This document shows positions 46,171 to 55,429 of a stretch of 64,000 bases of DNA, piece after piece. The translations under genes were made by a program, and so were the position numbers. The notes under the pieces were generated by a model. It saw only the letters and a program-made list of their open reading frames with translations, searched no databases and was not told the DNA's origin. Numbering within the stretch: position 1 is the stretch's first letter; every line of letters begins with the position of its first letter. Source of the stretch: Brachypterus glaber (lineage: Eukaryota > Arthropoda > Insecta > Coleoptera > Kateretidae); the NCBI GenBank assembly GCA_958510825.1, contig OY294048.1:30221026-30285025 (forward strand). Direction: 5' to 3'.

Positions 46171-46837
46171 GGTGGTTCCCTCTACTACTAGCCCACACAA
46201 GTCCTGTACTTAGGGGATGCTTAATTAAGTAGAATAGTACGAGGTTAAACAAAAATGTAATATATATTTAGTCATTATAGTCATATTTAGTCATTAAACA
46301 GATTTAACTAAAAAGAAAACGTGCTAAGCGCCAAAAAAGAGCTCCTAAATAAGGCACTTTGAGGAGCCCTTATTGGGCCCTTAGCTCGTTTTGTTTAAGT
46401 TAAATTATTTTAATATTATGAATAAATATTAGAATTTATAAAATATAATTAAATTTAGTGCGATCTGATACATTTTAAAATGTTTGTTTATCGTTTCACC
46501 CACATTTATCTTAGAAATTCATTCAATCAAATGTTTTAGTGGGGGCAACTTTGGCCGATTTTCGGCACAGGTTAGAATCTTTTGATCATTTTAAAATTTG
46601 TCATATAATTTTTTATCCTCAAAAAAAAATAAGATTTTAAGCCCTTTAAAATTTTCACTAAAACAAAAATTACAGAAAATTTTCAACGATTTTTTAAGAT
46701 TTATGGGTAATTTTACAAATTTTAGGAACACCTTCTAAGCTTGATAACCCATATTTTTAGAATTTTCTAGTCACACCTAAATGAATATTTTAAGATAATA
46801 AAAAAATATAAGGTCCACCCTAATGATACATTCCCAT

Positions 46838-47450
46838 CAAACAATTCGGTATTATCAATTTCCTAAAGAGAGGGATTTGGAAGGACTTTGAAAAAGTATG
46901 AAAAGCAAGAAAGAAATGACAATAAAAACCATCACTGATTGATTGACTATATTCCTAGAGGTCAACTCTACTGATGGATGAAGGCAGACAGTCTAATACT
47001 TTTTTCTCCTAAAAAGTAGATGCATTTTGTTTTTTATATAATATACCAGGGCCTAGTCAGCAAAACACGCTAAAAATTGAAAAACTATTTTTTAAGCCAT
47101 TAATTACCCTAATTTTAAAATATAGGGGTCAGTATTGAATTTTAATTAGTAAATTATGTTATGTTATGAGTGTAAAAAATAGTAAAGATAATTTAAATTC
47201 CATAACCATATCGATACCCCCAAGCAACAAAGCCGTAACTCATATATTGTCATTTCTAAAATATTTTTTTTTCTTATTTAAGGGTGGGAAAATAATTGAA
47301 GTGGCCTTTGGAGAAATCTGAGTAGTACCACCATGTTTGTCTTTTTTCAAGGCGTTTACCTATGAGTATAACTCAAAATAGGTCTAACTTGAGTTACATC
47401 CTTGTTGCATGGGAGTGTCGATATTATATCGCCAGGATATTTTGTTTAAA
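46838..47450. other. Spacer, nothing recognised
   Basis: AT-rich DNA without recognised gene or repeat. Confidence 0.4.
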
Positions 47451-47531
47451 CTATATTTTAATTATTATTTATTATTCATTTAGTGAAAAAAGTCGAAGAA
47501 TAGTTTTTTAACCAGCATACAGGGTTGACTC

Positions 47532-47575
47532 TTGGTACTGAAGAGCGCCAGCAGCCCGAGACTGCAGTCTACCAA
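47532..47575 (+). ncRNA. Type I hammerhead ribozyme, slightly mutated
   Basis: Stem I TTGGTA (47532-47537) pairs perfectly with TACCAA (47570-47575). The core CTGAAGA (47538-47544) fits CUGANGA. Stem II is GCGC-CAGCA-GCCC (47545-47557), with one mismatch that copy 2 shows was a pair. Then GAGA (GAAA in copy 2), a very short stem III C-TGCA-G and the cleavage triplet GTC (47567-47569). Self-cleavage would be after C47569. The A-to-G change in the conserved GAAA predicts loss of activity in this copy. Confidence 0.65.
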
Positions 47576-47880
47576 TATCACTCTGTACGATGATTATAAT
47601 ATAGATTGATGGAATATTTAAATAATAATTTTATAATTTTGTTTAAAATTAAAAGTTTATGTTTCTTAAAATTTACGTCTTACCACACGTTTTAGTGGGT
47701 ACTATGTACTTGAGACATACAAGTTGTTTTCAACTACCATTTAAAGTCTCTAGGATTAGGAGAATAAATAAGTAGTCTTCTACATCTAGCAATAGATGGC
47801 GCGCAAGAGTACATCAATCTCATGACATTACTCATTTAGTGAATAAGGTCGTTCTCTTAATCAGCTTACAGGGTTGACTC

Positions 47881-47916
47881 TTAGTACTGAAGAGGGCCAG
47901 CAGCCCGAAACTGTAG
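47881..47916 (+). ncRNA. Second hammerhead copy, 3'-truncated
   Basis: TTAGTA, CTGAAGA (47887-47893), perfect stem II GGGC-CAGCA-GCCC (47894-47906), GAAA (47907-47910), then CTGTAG. The cleavage TC and the stem I 3' strand present in copy 1 are missing, replaced by AAAATAG. It has an intact core where copy 1 is mutated, so together they show the ancestral ribozyme. Confidence 0.6.
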
Positions 47917-47990
47917 AAAATAGATTGAATATTTAAATAATATTTTTATAATTTTGTTTAAAATTGAAAATGTCTGTTTTTAAAACTATA

Positions 47991-48345
47991 TTTTAGTTGG
48001 GATCAGGCCCGTAGTGGAGACTTTGGGGGAGAGGAAAAAATAGACCTAAGTGGCCTTCATATAACATATTTTTTTTATATTTTATGCATAATTAAATAAT
48101 AATTTTGAATCCTGAAGTCGAAGAAATTTTAAAATCAGATGTAAGAAATTTTTTATTGAAAAATTTTATTATTCTTTAGGTAAGTTATTAGACGGTTGAT
48201 TTTGTTATCGGTTTTAATAGTATTTATATATTTTAATGTATTGTATTTGATATTTTAATTTCATTATTTATTTGTTTTTTTAGACAGCCTTATAATATAT
48301 ACTTAAAACTACTGTGTCCTGTATTTAAAAGAAAAATAATCTTAC
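47991..48345. other. Spacer, nothing recognised
   Basis: AT-rich, non-coding. Confidence 0.4.
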
Positions 48346-48347
48346 TA

Positions 48348-48551
48348 TGGTCTGTTTCATCAACCTAAATTAAAAATCGCACAGTAAATATTTTTATGAC
48401 AGGTTTGAATAGTATATGTTTGTGTATAGAATATAGTTATTTTTTATAAAATAAACTACGCAATATATTCGCACATCCAATATTCGAATCTGTTTTGAAA
48501 ATATTCACTGTGCGATTTTTAATTTACTCTCTTGCTTTATGAAACAGACCA
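48348..48551. mobile_element. MITE TGGTCTGTTTCAT with TA flanks
   Basis: 204 bp. TGGTCTGTTTCAT...AAATTAAAAATCGCACAGT at the left and ACTGTGCGATTTTTAATTT...ATGAAACAGACCA at the right. TA on both sides. Non-coding. Confidence 0.7.
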
Positions 48552-48554
48552 TAG

Positions 48555-49060
48555 ATGCTCACAGTAGCGTAATAACATACGCCATATTTAGAGCATTGGG
48601 CCTTCTATAGAAGGCGATTTTTAGAAATCTTAAGGTTTTGCATTTCCCAGACATGTTAGAATTTGATATGCGAATTATTTTATAAAATCTATTAACTAAA
48701 ACTGTAAGATTACAATAATGGTTATAAAGGTTTTTTTTAGAATTTTTAATGACAAGCATTTTCCAAATACATCAGAAAGCTAATTATTTTATAAAACTTT
48801 TTAATTAAAATTTTGGCCGGCCTGAATACTTTCCCTTGAGTGCAATTAAGTATAAGTTTATCATAAAAGGACTCACATTGTTTAAATAATGTTTTGTTTA
48901 TGTGAGTGTTTACTGTTAGTGACAATGACTAATCTTTGGCTTTAATTCTCTGTAAGTTCTTCTCTGTATTTTATTATTATTTATTTTAAGGTTAAGTTAA
49001 ATGTTTAAACAATTGTATTTTTTTTATACTTATATATACTTTTTTATTTCCAATAAAGGT
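48555..49060. other. Spacer, probably the body of a Penelope-like remnant
   Basis: No ORF. It precedes a hairpin that in the Penelope copies lies near the 3' end, so part of this may be decayed 3' sequence. Confidence 0.3.
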
Positions 49061-49095
49061 TCGAAAACAACGAAAATCCATCGTCGAAACGTCAC
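49061..49095 (+). mobile_element. Penelope-like 3' terminal hairpin, isolated
   Basis: GGTTCGAAAACAACGAAAAT followed by CCATCGTCGAAACGTCAC is the same structure found near both Penelope 3' ends (about 59060-59094 and 62717-62753). CGA...TCG pairing is retained. Only this end is recognisable. Confidence 0.5.
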
Positions 49096-49652
49096 AGCAA
49101 AATTAGATAACAATTTTAGTCAGATCCCAAGCCCTATTCCCCAAAAATCAAAAAGCTGTTATGACTTTAATAAATATTTTTACATATGCTGGGTACTTTA
49201 TATCTGTAAAAATTAGTTTTTAATTCTTTGCATTTATTTCAAATTAGTCCCTGGACAATAAAAACCGTTTTTTAAATTATACTCCTACTAAAATTTTGCA
49301 TTCAATTTTTCTTTGCATCATTATATTTTTTATCTATCTATTTAAGAGTGTATATAAATAGTATTAATTAAAACTAAATTTGTTTAAAAATTTACATAGT
49401 TTAAATTTTGAACCTGTCGGCTATAATTTACACTTTGTACCATTAAAAAAAAACTCTAAACTAATTGGGTTATCCATTTTTAACTGTAAATGTTTCGTTA
49501 GTGTTGCGTCAGGACTACTGACAAAAAGATTAATTATTCAAATAAGCAGCAAAATTACATACTGTTACACATTCTAAAGTTAACTCTTCACAATATTCCC
49601 AACCAATAAATCATAGGTGGTTTTACCATGGTAGCAGCCATTTGTAATTGAA
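49096..49652. other. Spacer, nothing recognised
   Basis: AT-rich. The 65-71 codon frames have no motifs. Confidence 0.4.
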
Positions 49653-50026
49653 GGGTCCAGTGGAAAAACAATGAGGACCCATTTTTTAAAAGTTGAGAAA
49701 AACGAAATTTAAAGTTCAGCAAATACTGGTGAAATGGTTTTTAATGACATTTAGAGTTCTTTCTGAGTAATTTTCTCAATCAAAAATTCATTAGAACCCG
49801 ATGTTGAATCCAGTCACGAATAAAAACTTCATGTATACCCAACATTTTTATTCATTTCAAAGATGTAAACATTTAAATTCAAATTTTCAACCGCAGTTTT
49901 TAGTGGAATCTCATTGTTTGTCCCCTATAAGGTTTTGTATGTTGATTCTTCATGTTACAAACAAACAGACGATAAAATGTAGATTTCGAAAAAAAAAATG
50001 GAACCTCATCGTTTTTCCACTGGACC
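49653..50026. mobile_element. MITE GGGTCCAGTGGAAAAAC
   Basis: About 374 bp with ends GGTCCAGTGGAAAAACAATG and CATCGTTTTTCCACTGGACC. The interior is not strongly palindromic. AATT-like flanks, but no clear target duplication. Non-coding. Confidence 0.65.
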
Positions 50027-50189
50027 ATTTAATTAATAATAATTTAATTTTTTAGAGAACTTTATCTTATCAATAACTAGTATTAGTTGACAGGGCAATC
50101 CGAACGTTTAATAGTTTAATAGTTCAATAGTTTAATATTTCCCTGGGTATAGGGTTGTCAAAATTAAGTTACAATAATATATAACAAAT

Positions 50190-50450
50190 AAGCATAATAC
50201 ATACATAGTTTTAAAAATAATCATTAAGATATTCTTCTATAGAGATAAGTAGCATTTTAAGATGTATTTTAATATTATTTCTAGAGTCCATGTTACTTAA
50301 TGTATCAGGTTATTTATTTACAATTTTGACTGTTATTAAATACGGTCTTTTTTCGTAAAATGTAGTGCTGTGCTGAGGGGTAGATAACTTATTTTATGCC
50401 TGTATGTAATTTTAAGATTGTTATTTAATAGTACAGGTTAAGTTAACAAA
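50190..50450 (-). pseudogene. LINE C-terminal tail remnant
   Basis: Minus-strand translation gives YLSTPQHSTTFYEKRPYLIT, then VKIVNK*PDTLSN, IKIHLKMLLISIEEYLN. The 'a..iyN.LPd.i....l..FK..lk..L....fysveEfl' style is the extreme C-terminus of another LINE RT group. Stops are present. It is followed (50100-50135) by a TTAATAGTT repeat that may be its 3' tail. Confidence 0.45.
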
Positions 50451-50616
50451 TTTGCACCATATTGTGTAAAAGGTCTGCTTAGTAAATTTACGTTTGATAG
50501 GTTTGATGGCTGTAAAATTGTATTGAATTTAAAACAAGAATCAAATCATCCATATTGGGACAGGAAGCTGTCTACTTCTAGATATAGATGGCGCAAAATT
50601 AAATATCTATCTAATA

Positions 50617-50990
50617 ATACAGCCACACAAAAGGAAAATTGTAGTGGACTACCGGGTCGTACTTGACGGGTTTACTACCCAAATAGCGTTAGTTCGATTC
50701 TCACCGGCGCCGATTTGCCTTTTTCAGTTAATTAATAATTGAAATTTGGCGAAGGCATAACTGAAGCGGACAGTCCCTATAAATTGATTCAAAAGTCAAT
50801 TAAAGCCGGTGGTTCCCTCTACTACTAGCCCACACAAGTCCTGGACTTAGGGGATACCTAATTAAGTAGAATAGTACGAGGTTAAACAAAAATGTGTAAA
50901 AAAGAAAAAAAGGTCAGGAATGTTTTCGGAGACCTTTGTACCCCTATTTATTTTGAGGCGCTGAATCCGAATTTAAGATTAAAATAGCAT
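50617..50990. mobile_element. CAGCCACACAAAA-ended element remnant, interrupted by SINE C
   Basis: CAGCCACACAAAAGG at 50619 and, after the SINE, AAAGAAAAAAAGGTCAGG, GAGACC and GCGCTGAATCCGAATTTAAG (near 50952). The order matches the unit starting at 52649. The right end was not found. Confidence 0.45.
50641..50898 (+). mobile_element. tRNA-derived SINE, copy C
   Basis: Uninterrupted copy. Head TAGTGGACTACCGGGTCG with B-box-like AGTTCGATTCTCACC, then the body TTGAAATTTGGCGAAGGC, a GTCCCTATAAATTG block, AAAGCCGGTGGTTCCCTC and CTACTACTAGCCCACACAAG, ending GGTTAAACAAAAATG. It shows the empty site that copia occupied in copy B. Confidence 0.7.
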
Positions 50991-51552
50991 CTCACTAACT
51001 AGATCGCAGGAAAACGATATTATTCTTCTAGTAAAGGAGCTGCGAAGAGCATAATAAGCGATTAGATTTTAAATAGAACAGTTTTAACGTCAAAAAACTA
51101 ACAAATTTCGATGTGTAATATATCAGTGTGAAAGCTCATTTTGTAATGCTTTTTGTCATGGTTTTTGTTAAACAGAAAGTTTGGAATGTATTCTGCTAAG
51201 GATATTTACTGTATTGTTTGCATGTTTTTCTATTTTTTAACTCCTCTTATTATATTTATTATTTTAATTTTATAAAATTTTGAAATTATACAAATCTATA
51301 GAAAACAATAGAATCATTTTCTGCCATATGGAGAACGATATATCTACTTATAGCACACCAAAGTATACTTTATATATAAACGATTACGTAATATTTGATC
51401 AGCCCCTTATATTAAATATTAAATTTTAAAAATAAAAGATAAAATTGTTATTCACATTATCAGATAATTTTTTAATAACATTGTAAAAGTATGCAAACAT
51501 TATTATAACAATTTACCAAAGATTAAAAAATTGTAGTCTTTGAATTTACAGC
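50991..51552. other. Spacer, nothing recognised
   Basis: AT-rich, non-coding. Confidence 0.4.
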
Positions 51553-52150
51553 TGTAATGAAGTGAATACTCCATTACTAAAGGACGTGCCGAAGTAATGT
51601 CAAAAAACCGAAGGATTCCGAGGAATGGCCTTATAAGCAGGTGTAGCCACCAATTCGCTCTCTTATTTTCCGTGTTCCGATCCGATACCACCGAAGTCCC
51701 GCCGTAGTACCAGCAACAGGTGAGTAAAGGGGCCACAACCGAACCGTACCTTTCAATTGTATATTTTTACGTGAACACAGCCTATCACCGAGTGAGCTAC
51801 GAGACCGTTGGTATCGGCTACTCTTTGAAAGGTCGTGTTAAAAATCTATCGCGAAACACCGCCCGTTACTAAGAGTGCTACGAGACCGTTGGTATCGGCC
51901 TCTTCTTAAAGGGTCGTGATTGCTAATTCCGATAAACGGTTTCAAGTGGACCCCCTTTACTCTCAAAGTCGACCGAGACCCGTCCCGACTCCTGTAAGCC
52001 TATAGAAGTCCCATAAGACGAACTGACCTGTACATAATATTATTTTAGTGTTATAATTATTATTAGTGTTAAATAAAGCGTTTATTTCTTTAAATCTGTA
52101 TCTGGCTTATTTTAACAATTCCGTTTCGTAATCGAGGAGTAAACTTCTCA
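51553..52150 (+). mobile_element. LTR of a gypsy-type retrotransposon
   Basis: TG (51553) to CA (52150), about 598 bp. TTATAAGCAG at 51631 is a likely TATA box and AATAAA at 52072 a polyadenylation signal. The primer site TGGCGCC follows at 52155. Inside, CTACGAGACCGTTGGTATCG occurs twice, 81 bp apart. The left boundary is inferred from TG only. The superfamily (gypsy versus BEL) is inferred. Confidence 0.55.
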
Positions 52151-52552
52151 AATCTGGCGCCTAAGTAAATCCGCATTTCCGTATTTTCCGATACCGGGTG
52201 CCAAAGTGGTTCTAAACGCCCTTAGGATGTTTAGACCAGCTTACACAGCATACTTGGTGCAATAATCGTCCCGACTCCTGTGAGCCTATAGAAGTCCCAT
52301 AAGACGAACTGACCTGTACATAATATTATTTTAGTGTTATAATTATTATTAGTGTTAAATAAAGCGTTTATTTCTTTAAATCTGTATCTGGCTTATTTTA
52401 ACAATTCTGTTTCGTAATCGAGGAGTAAACTTCTCAAATCTGGCGCCTAAGTAAATCCGCATTTCCGTATTTTCCGATACCCGGTGCCAAAGTGGTTCTA
52501 AACGTCCTTAGGAGGTTTAGACCAGCTTACACAGCATACTTGGTGCAATAAT
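51981..52552 (+). repeat. 286-bp tandem duplication spanning R-U5, primer site and leader
   Basis: Two adjacent copies, 51981-52266 and 52267-52552, starting CGTCCCGACTCCTGT. Both contain the AATAAA signal, TCTGGCGCCTAAGTAAATCC (primer site) and the GGTGCCAAAGTGG leader, with only a few differences. No gag/pol follows. Confidence 0.8.
52155..52161 (+). other. Retrotransposon primer-binding site core
   Basis: TGGCGCC, four bases after the LTR end, is a common tRNA-primer complement core in LTR retroelements. It is repeated at 52441-52447 in the tandem copy. Confidence 0.55.
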
Positions 52553-52648
52553 AATTTATATAACAGAATATTATAAAATGCTAATAATTTTAAATCCGGT
52601 ACTTGTATATACACCCAATATCCTATTTATTCCGGGGTCTGAACATAA

Positions 52649-53340
52649 CACAGCCACACAAAAAGAAAAAAATGTTCTGGCCTGGGGGACAGACCATGTT
52701 AATTATACGTTTTCTGGTTAGCCGAAACCGAATCCGAAGTTCATTTTATCCCATCACGTCAGGTTTTTGACAGAACCTCAAAAAGTCTCCACAGTCACTC
52801 ACAAACAAAAAACAATGCTGACCTGGGGTCAAGCCATTTTTACTATACGTTTTTGGGGTCGCTGAAACCGAATCCAAAGTCAATTTCACCTTATCATGTC
52901 AGGTTGTTGACATAACCTTAAAAAATCTTATAACACAGCTACACATACAAAAAAATCTGGCCTGGGGGTCGGACCATATTTATTATAAGTATTTGGGGTC
53001 GCTAAAACCGAATCCGGAGTCCATTTTACCTCATTACGTCAGATTTTTGACATAATCTCAAAAAGTCTAATTATAAATATATATTTTTTTAAGGTTATGT
53101 CAACAACTTGACAGGATAGGGTAAAAAAGACTTCGGATTCGGTTTCAGCGACCCCAAAAAAATAGTAAAAATGGCTTAACCCCCAGACCAGCATTGTTTT
53201 TTATTTTTGTAAGGCTGTGAATACTTTTTGAGGTTATGTCAAATACCTGACGTGTTGGGGTAAAATGAATTCGGTTTCAGCGATCCCAGAAACATATAAC
53301 AAACATAGTCTGAGCCAGAAATTTTTTTTTTTTTAAGTAA
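52649..53340. mobile_element. Array of five CACAGCCACACA units (+ + + - -)
   Basis: Three forward units start near 52649, 52793 and 52938 (CACAGCCACACA, then CTGGCCTGGGGG, GGTCGCTGAAACCGAATCC, TTTTGACATAACCTC). Two inverse units end near 53220 (TTTTGTAAGGCTGTGA) and 53320. TAA precedes the first. The last unit lacks its terminal CAC. This foldback of tandem units is non-coding. Confidence 0.65.
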
Positions 53341-53918
53341 TCGAAAGATACATGTTCTTGATTCATAATTCCTTTTTTTTTTCATTAATTTTTCAATCAT
53401 ATGATATTTATATTGGATAATATTTTTTATGTAGAAACACTGTATTTTACTAACTTCTAACTAAAGTTCTGTTCTGTTTTACTTCTTTTTTTAAGCTGTT
53501 GAGTTTTAATATGAATTCCGTTACAAAAAGTTCAAATTCTCGAAGATTTATAAATTAAGAATTATTTCTGTTGCACTTTTCTTTATTTTATTACGTCATC
53601 TTGCCCAATTTTAATAAGGGTTTCATTACTTTTTACCATAAAACTGGTAATTTATTACAAACAAGTTTAAAAATTCGTCAGAATATTCTTGACAAGTTAT
53701 TTTTATGAGAAGTTAAGGACAAAAACATTTTTTTTATGTTCCTTATAAAAAAAACTGGACATAAAAAGTGTTGGAACATTCCAAATTCTTTTAAAAAAGG
53801 CATAAACTAAATCATATAAAATATTTAGCGAAGTTCACCGAGGGACAAGGAAATAGGTACTTTGCTTATATTAAAACAATCGCTATGATGAACTTTTATA
53901 ATAGAAATATATTGTATT
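53341..53918. other. AT-rich spacer / possible 3' UTR
   Basis: Lies downstream of the minus-strand candidate exon. No AATAAA was spotted close to its stop codon. No repeat recognised. Confidence 0.35.
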
Positions 53919-54206
53919 TTAATCTAATTTTGGCCTGTAATCTGTGTCTTTTAAATTTTCCTCCATCCACTCGTCAAATACAGCATTTAAATCTGTAGGG
54001 AAATTTTTACCTCCAATTTTGCCAGAATTCACATGTTCTGTACCATTTTTTTTTGATAAACCTATTTCTTTCAGCATGTTTATTTCTGCATTTTTCGTCT
54101 TTTTCATATTATCTATTTGAAGATCATTTTCAATTCTATCTAATTCTACTTTACTTTTATTCATGTCCAAAAATTTTGATATTTTTTCTATTTCGCCTCT
54201 TAAGTC
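53919..54206 (-). CDS. Candidate terminal exon of a host gene (coiled-coil, unknown)
   Basis: The minus-strand segment is preceded by a good 3' splice site (AATTTAATTTTTAG|GACTTAAG), is open from the first base in phase 0 and ends at a stop at 53919. It gives 95 residues: DLRGEIEKISKFLDMNKSKV, ELDRIENDLQIDNMKKTKN, then a C-terminal part with FPTDLNAVFDEWMEENLKD. The first half has heptad-like hydrophobic spacing; the composition is highly charged and unlike the AT-noise frames. No transposon motif and no family I recognise. Upstream exons would lie at higher coordinates, but none was identified in 54.2-64 kb. Confidence 0.4.
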   Translation of the reverse strand, partial: DLRGEIEKISKFLDMNKSKVELDRIENDLQIDNMKKTKNAEINMLKEIGLSKKNGTEHVNSGKIGGKNFPTDLNAVFDEWMEENLKDTDYRPKLD

Positions 54207-54741
54207 CTAAAAATTAAATTAAATCAAGCAATAGTTACTAAATAAAAGTAAAATTACTGTAATTCTAATATGACGGCAAATATACTCCCTGAGAGTTATG
54301 ATAACATTTTTATCATAAAATATGTAACATTAACTGTTCAAAATTTAAAGTCACTGTTAAAGATCAGAAAGTCAAAATCGAACATCTTCTAATTTAATGA
54401 GCAGATCTAAATAATTCTTTTTTTACAAGAAAGCTACATTTTTTAACTATAATTTTAGTAATAAATCTACATACTTAAACGATTTTTTAATAATAATAAA
54501 TTCTTCCTTAACTTGCGCATATCTTCGAAATACATAAAACGAAAATTTTTATTAATCCTTAAGTTCCACACTTTTTTTACATGCTTCCAGTAAGGGGTAT
54601 ATATGTCTAAAATATGAAGTAAAACACCTATTAATAATGAACAACTTATAATAGATGTATATAACGGGTATATTATTTAAAAAAAAAACTAAATTAAAGG
54701 AAAAAAGTGAATAAATTAGAATTATAAGGGTCATTTCTTAA
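54207..54741. other. AT-rich DNA, possible intron
   Basis: No repeat recognised. It would be intronic if the 53.9-kb exon is real. A minus-strand frame at 54552-54734 has no features. Confidence 0.35.
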
Positions 54742-54983
54742 CACGTTCGAGACGAAGGTGTTTTCGGTAAAACTCAACTATACAATTGTTTGTATTTTAT
54801 TAACATCGTTTATAATCCATATTTTGGGTCGAATGCGAAAACCCTGGTACACCGATGTATATACATTATATGTATAGTCCTAAATCCAATATCGTAAGTA
54901 TAACTGATAAGCAGTGGATTTCAAGGCGTATAAAAACTGAATTAAAACGTGTACCACCGGTGGCGCACGTCGTCGCGAACGTG
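54742..54983. mobile_element. piggyBac-type MITE with TTAA duplication
   Basis: 242 bp. CACGTTCGAGACGA at the left, TCGTCGCGAACGTG at the right, TTAA on both sides (54738-54741, 54984-54987). TTAA target and CAC-type short TIR are typical of piggyBac-mobilised MITEs. No coding. Confidence 0.75.
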
Positions 54984-55429
54984 TTAACAATAACTAGTAT
55001 ATGAGAATTACGGCAAGATTACATCAAAACTCCTAAAAGCAGTAACAATTTTAAATTTTTTGAAGATCTAGAATGTAAATATATCAAAAAGTCATTAAGC
55101 TAACTGTATACATGTAAATAAGCTGGGAGAAGAATAAGAAGAAATTTGAAGGAGATATGTAAAGGAAATTTTTTGAAATGTAAATGTAAATGTAAATGAA
55201 TATAGAAAAAAAAAAGACAATTAAAAACAAGGGAGATTTTGTGGTTGGACAACACCACAAGAACACCGGGGGAGCAATTTACATCTCACTTGGATGTGAA
55301 TCGCTACCCAGCAGTAGAAACCATGGACCACCACCTCTTGTTCCCTTTGTCCATGCCACTTTTGGGTCATTTTTTTTTGGATCATCTGGCAACCACAATT
55401 CTCTTTTATTAATTGAATATGCGGGTATT
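54984..55429. other. Spacer with unassigned GC-richer block
   Basis: 55240-55350 is GC-richer (CACCGGGGGAGCAATTTACA) and part of a 100-codon plus-strand frame (55196-55498) with no recognisable domain. Could be a decayed element or exon. Confidence 0.3.

Larger units (their letters stand above)
41286..46255 (+). mobile_element. tRNA-derived SINE, copy B, split by copia
   Basis: 5' part 41286-41481: a tRNA-like head (TGGTGGAGTGTTACCG as weak A box; GAGTTCGATTCTCACC as B box), then the common body with TTTGGCGAAGGCG, a CTCCCTATAAA block and AAAGCCGGTGG. 3' part 46171-46255: GGTTCCCTCTACTACTAGCC to GGTTAAACAAAAATG. TAAT-type flanks on both sides suggest a short target duplication. Copia sits in its GGTGG site. 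Confidence 0.7.
40809..46837. mobile_element. Palindromic MITE enclosing SINE B and copia
   Basis: Left arm 40809-41230 and right arm 46420-46837 are inverted: GGTGGACCTTATATCTTTTA, AAAATTTTCATTTAGGT, ACTAGAAAATTCTAAATAT and AAAAGATTCTAACC all have complements on the right. Without the SINE and copia the element would be about 1.06 kb. A short internal duplication (CAACTGAATTTATTTTTATT) lies near 41165 and 41245. Confidence 0.7.
47475..47990 (+). repeat. 349-bp tandem repeat carrying hammerhead ribozymes (retrozyme-like)
   Basis: Two same-orientation units. Unit 1 homology starts near 47475 (TTCATTTAGTGAA) and unit 2 near 47822 (CTCATTTAGTGAA). Both continue with CAGGGTTGACTCTT, the ribozyme, then AATATTTAAATAAT and ATTTTGTTTAAAATT. 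CTGAAGA cores are 349 bp apart. Unit 1 retains about 140 bp (47680-47820) not seen after unit 2. Length and structure fit animal retrozymes or Penelope terminal repeats. Confidence 0.6.
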
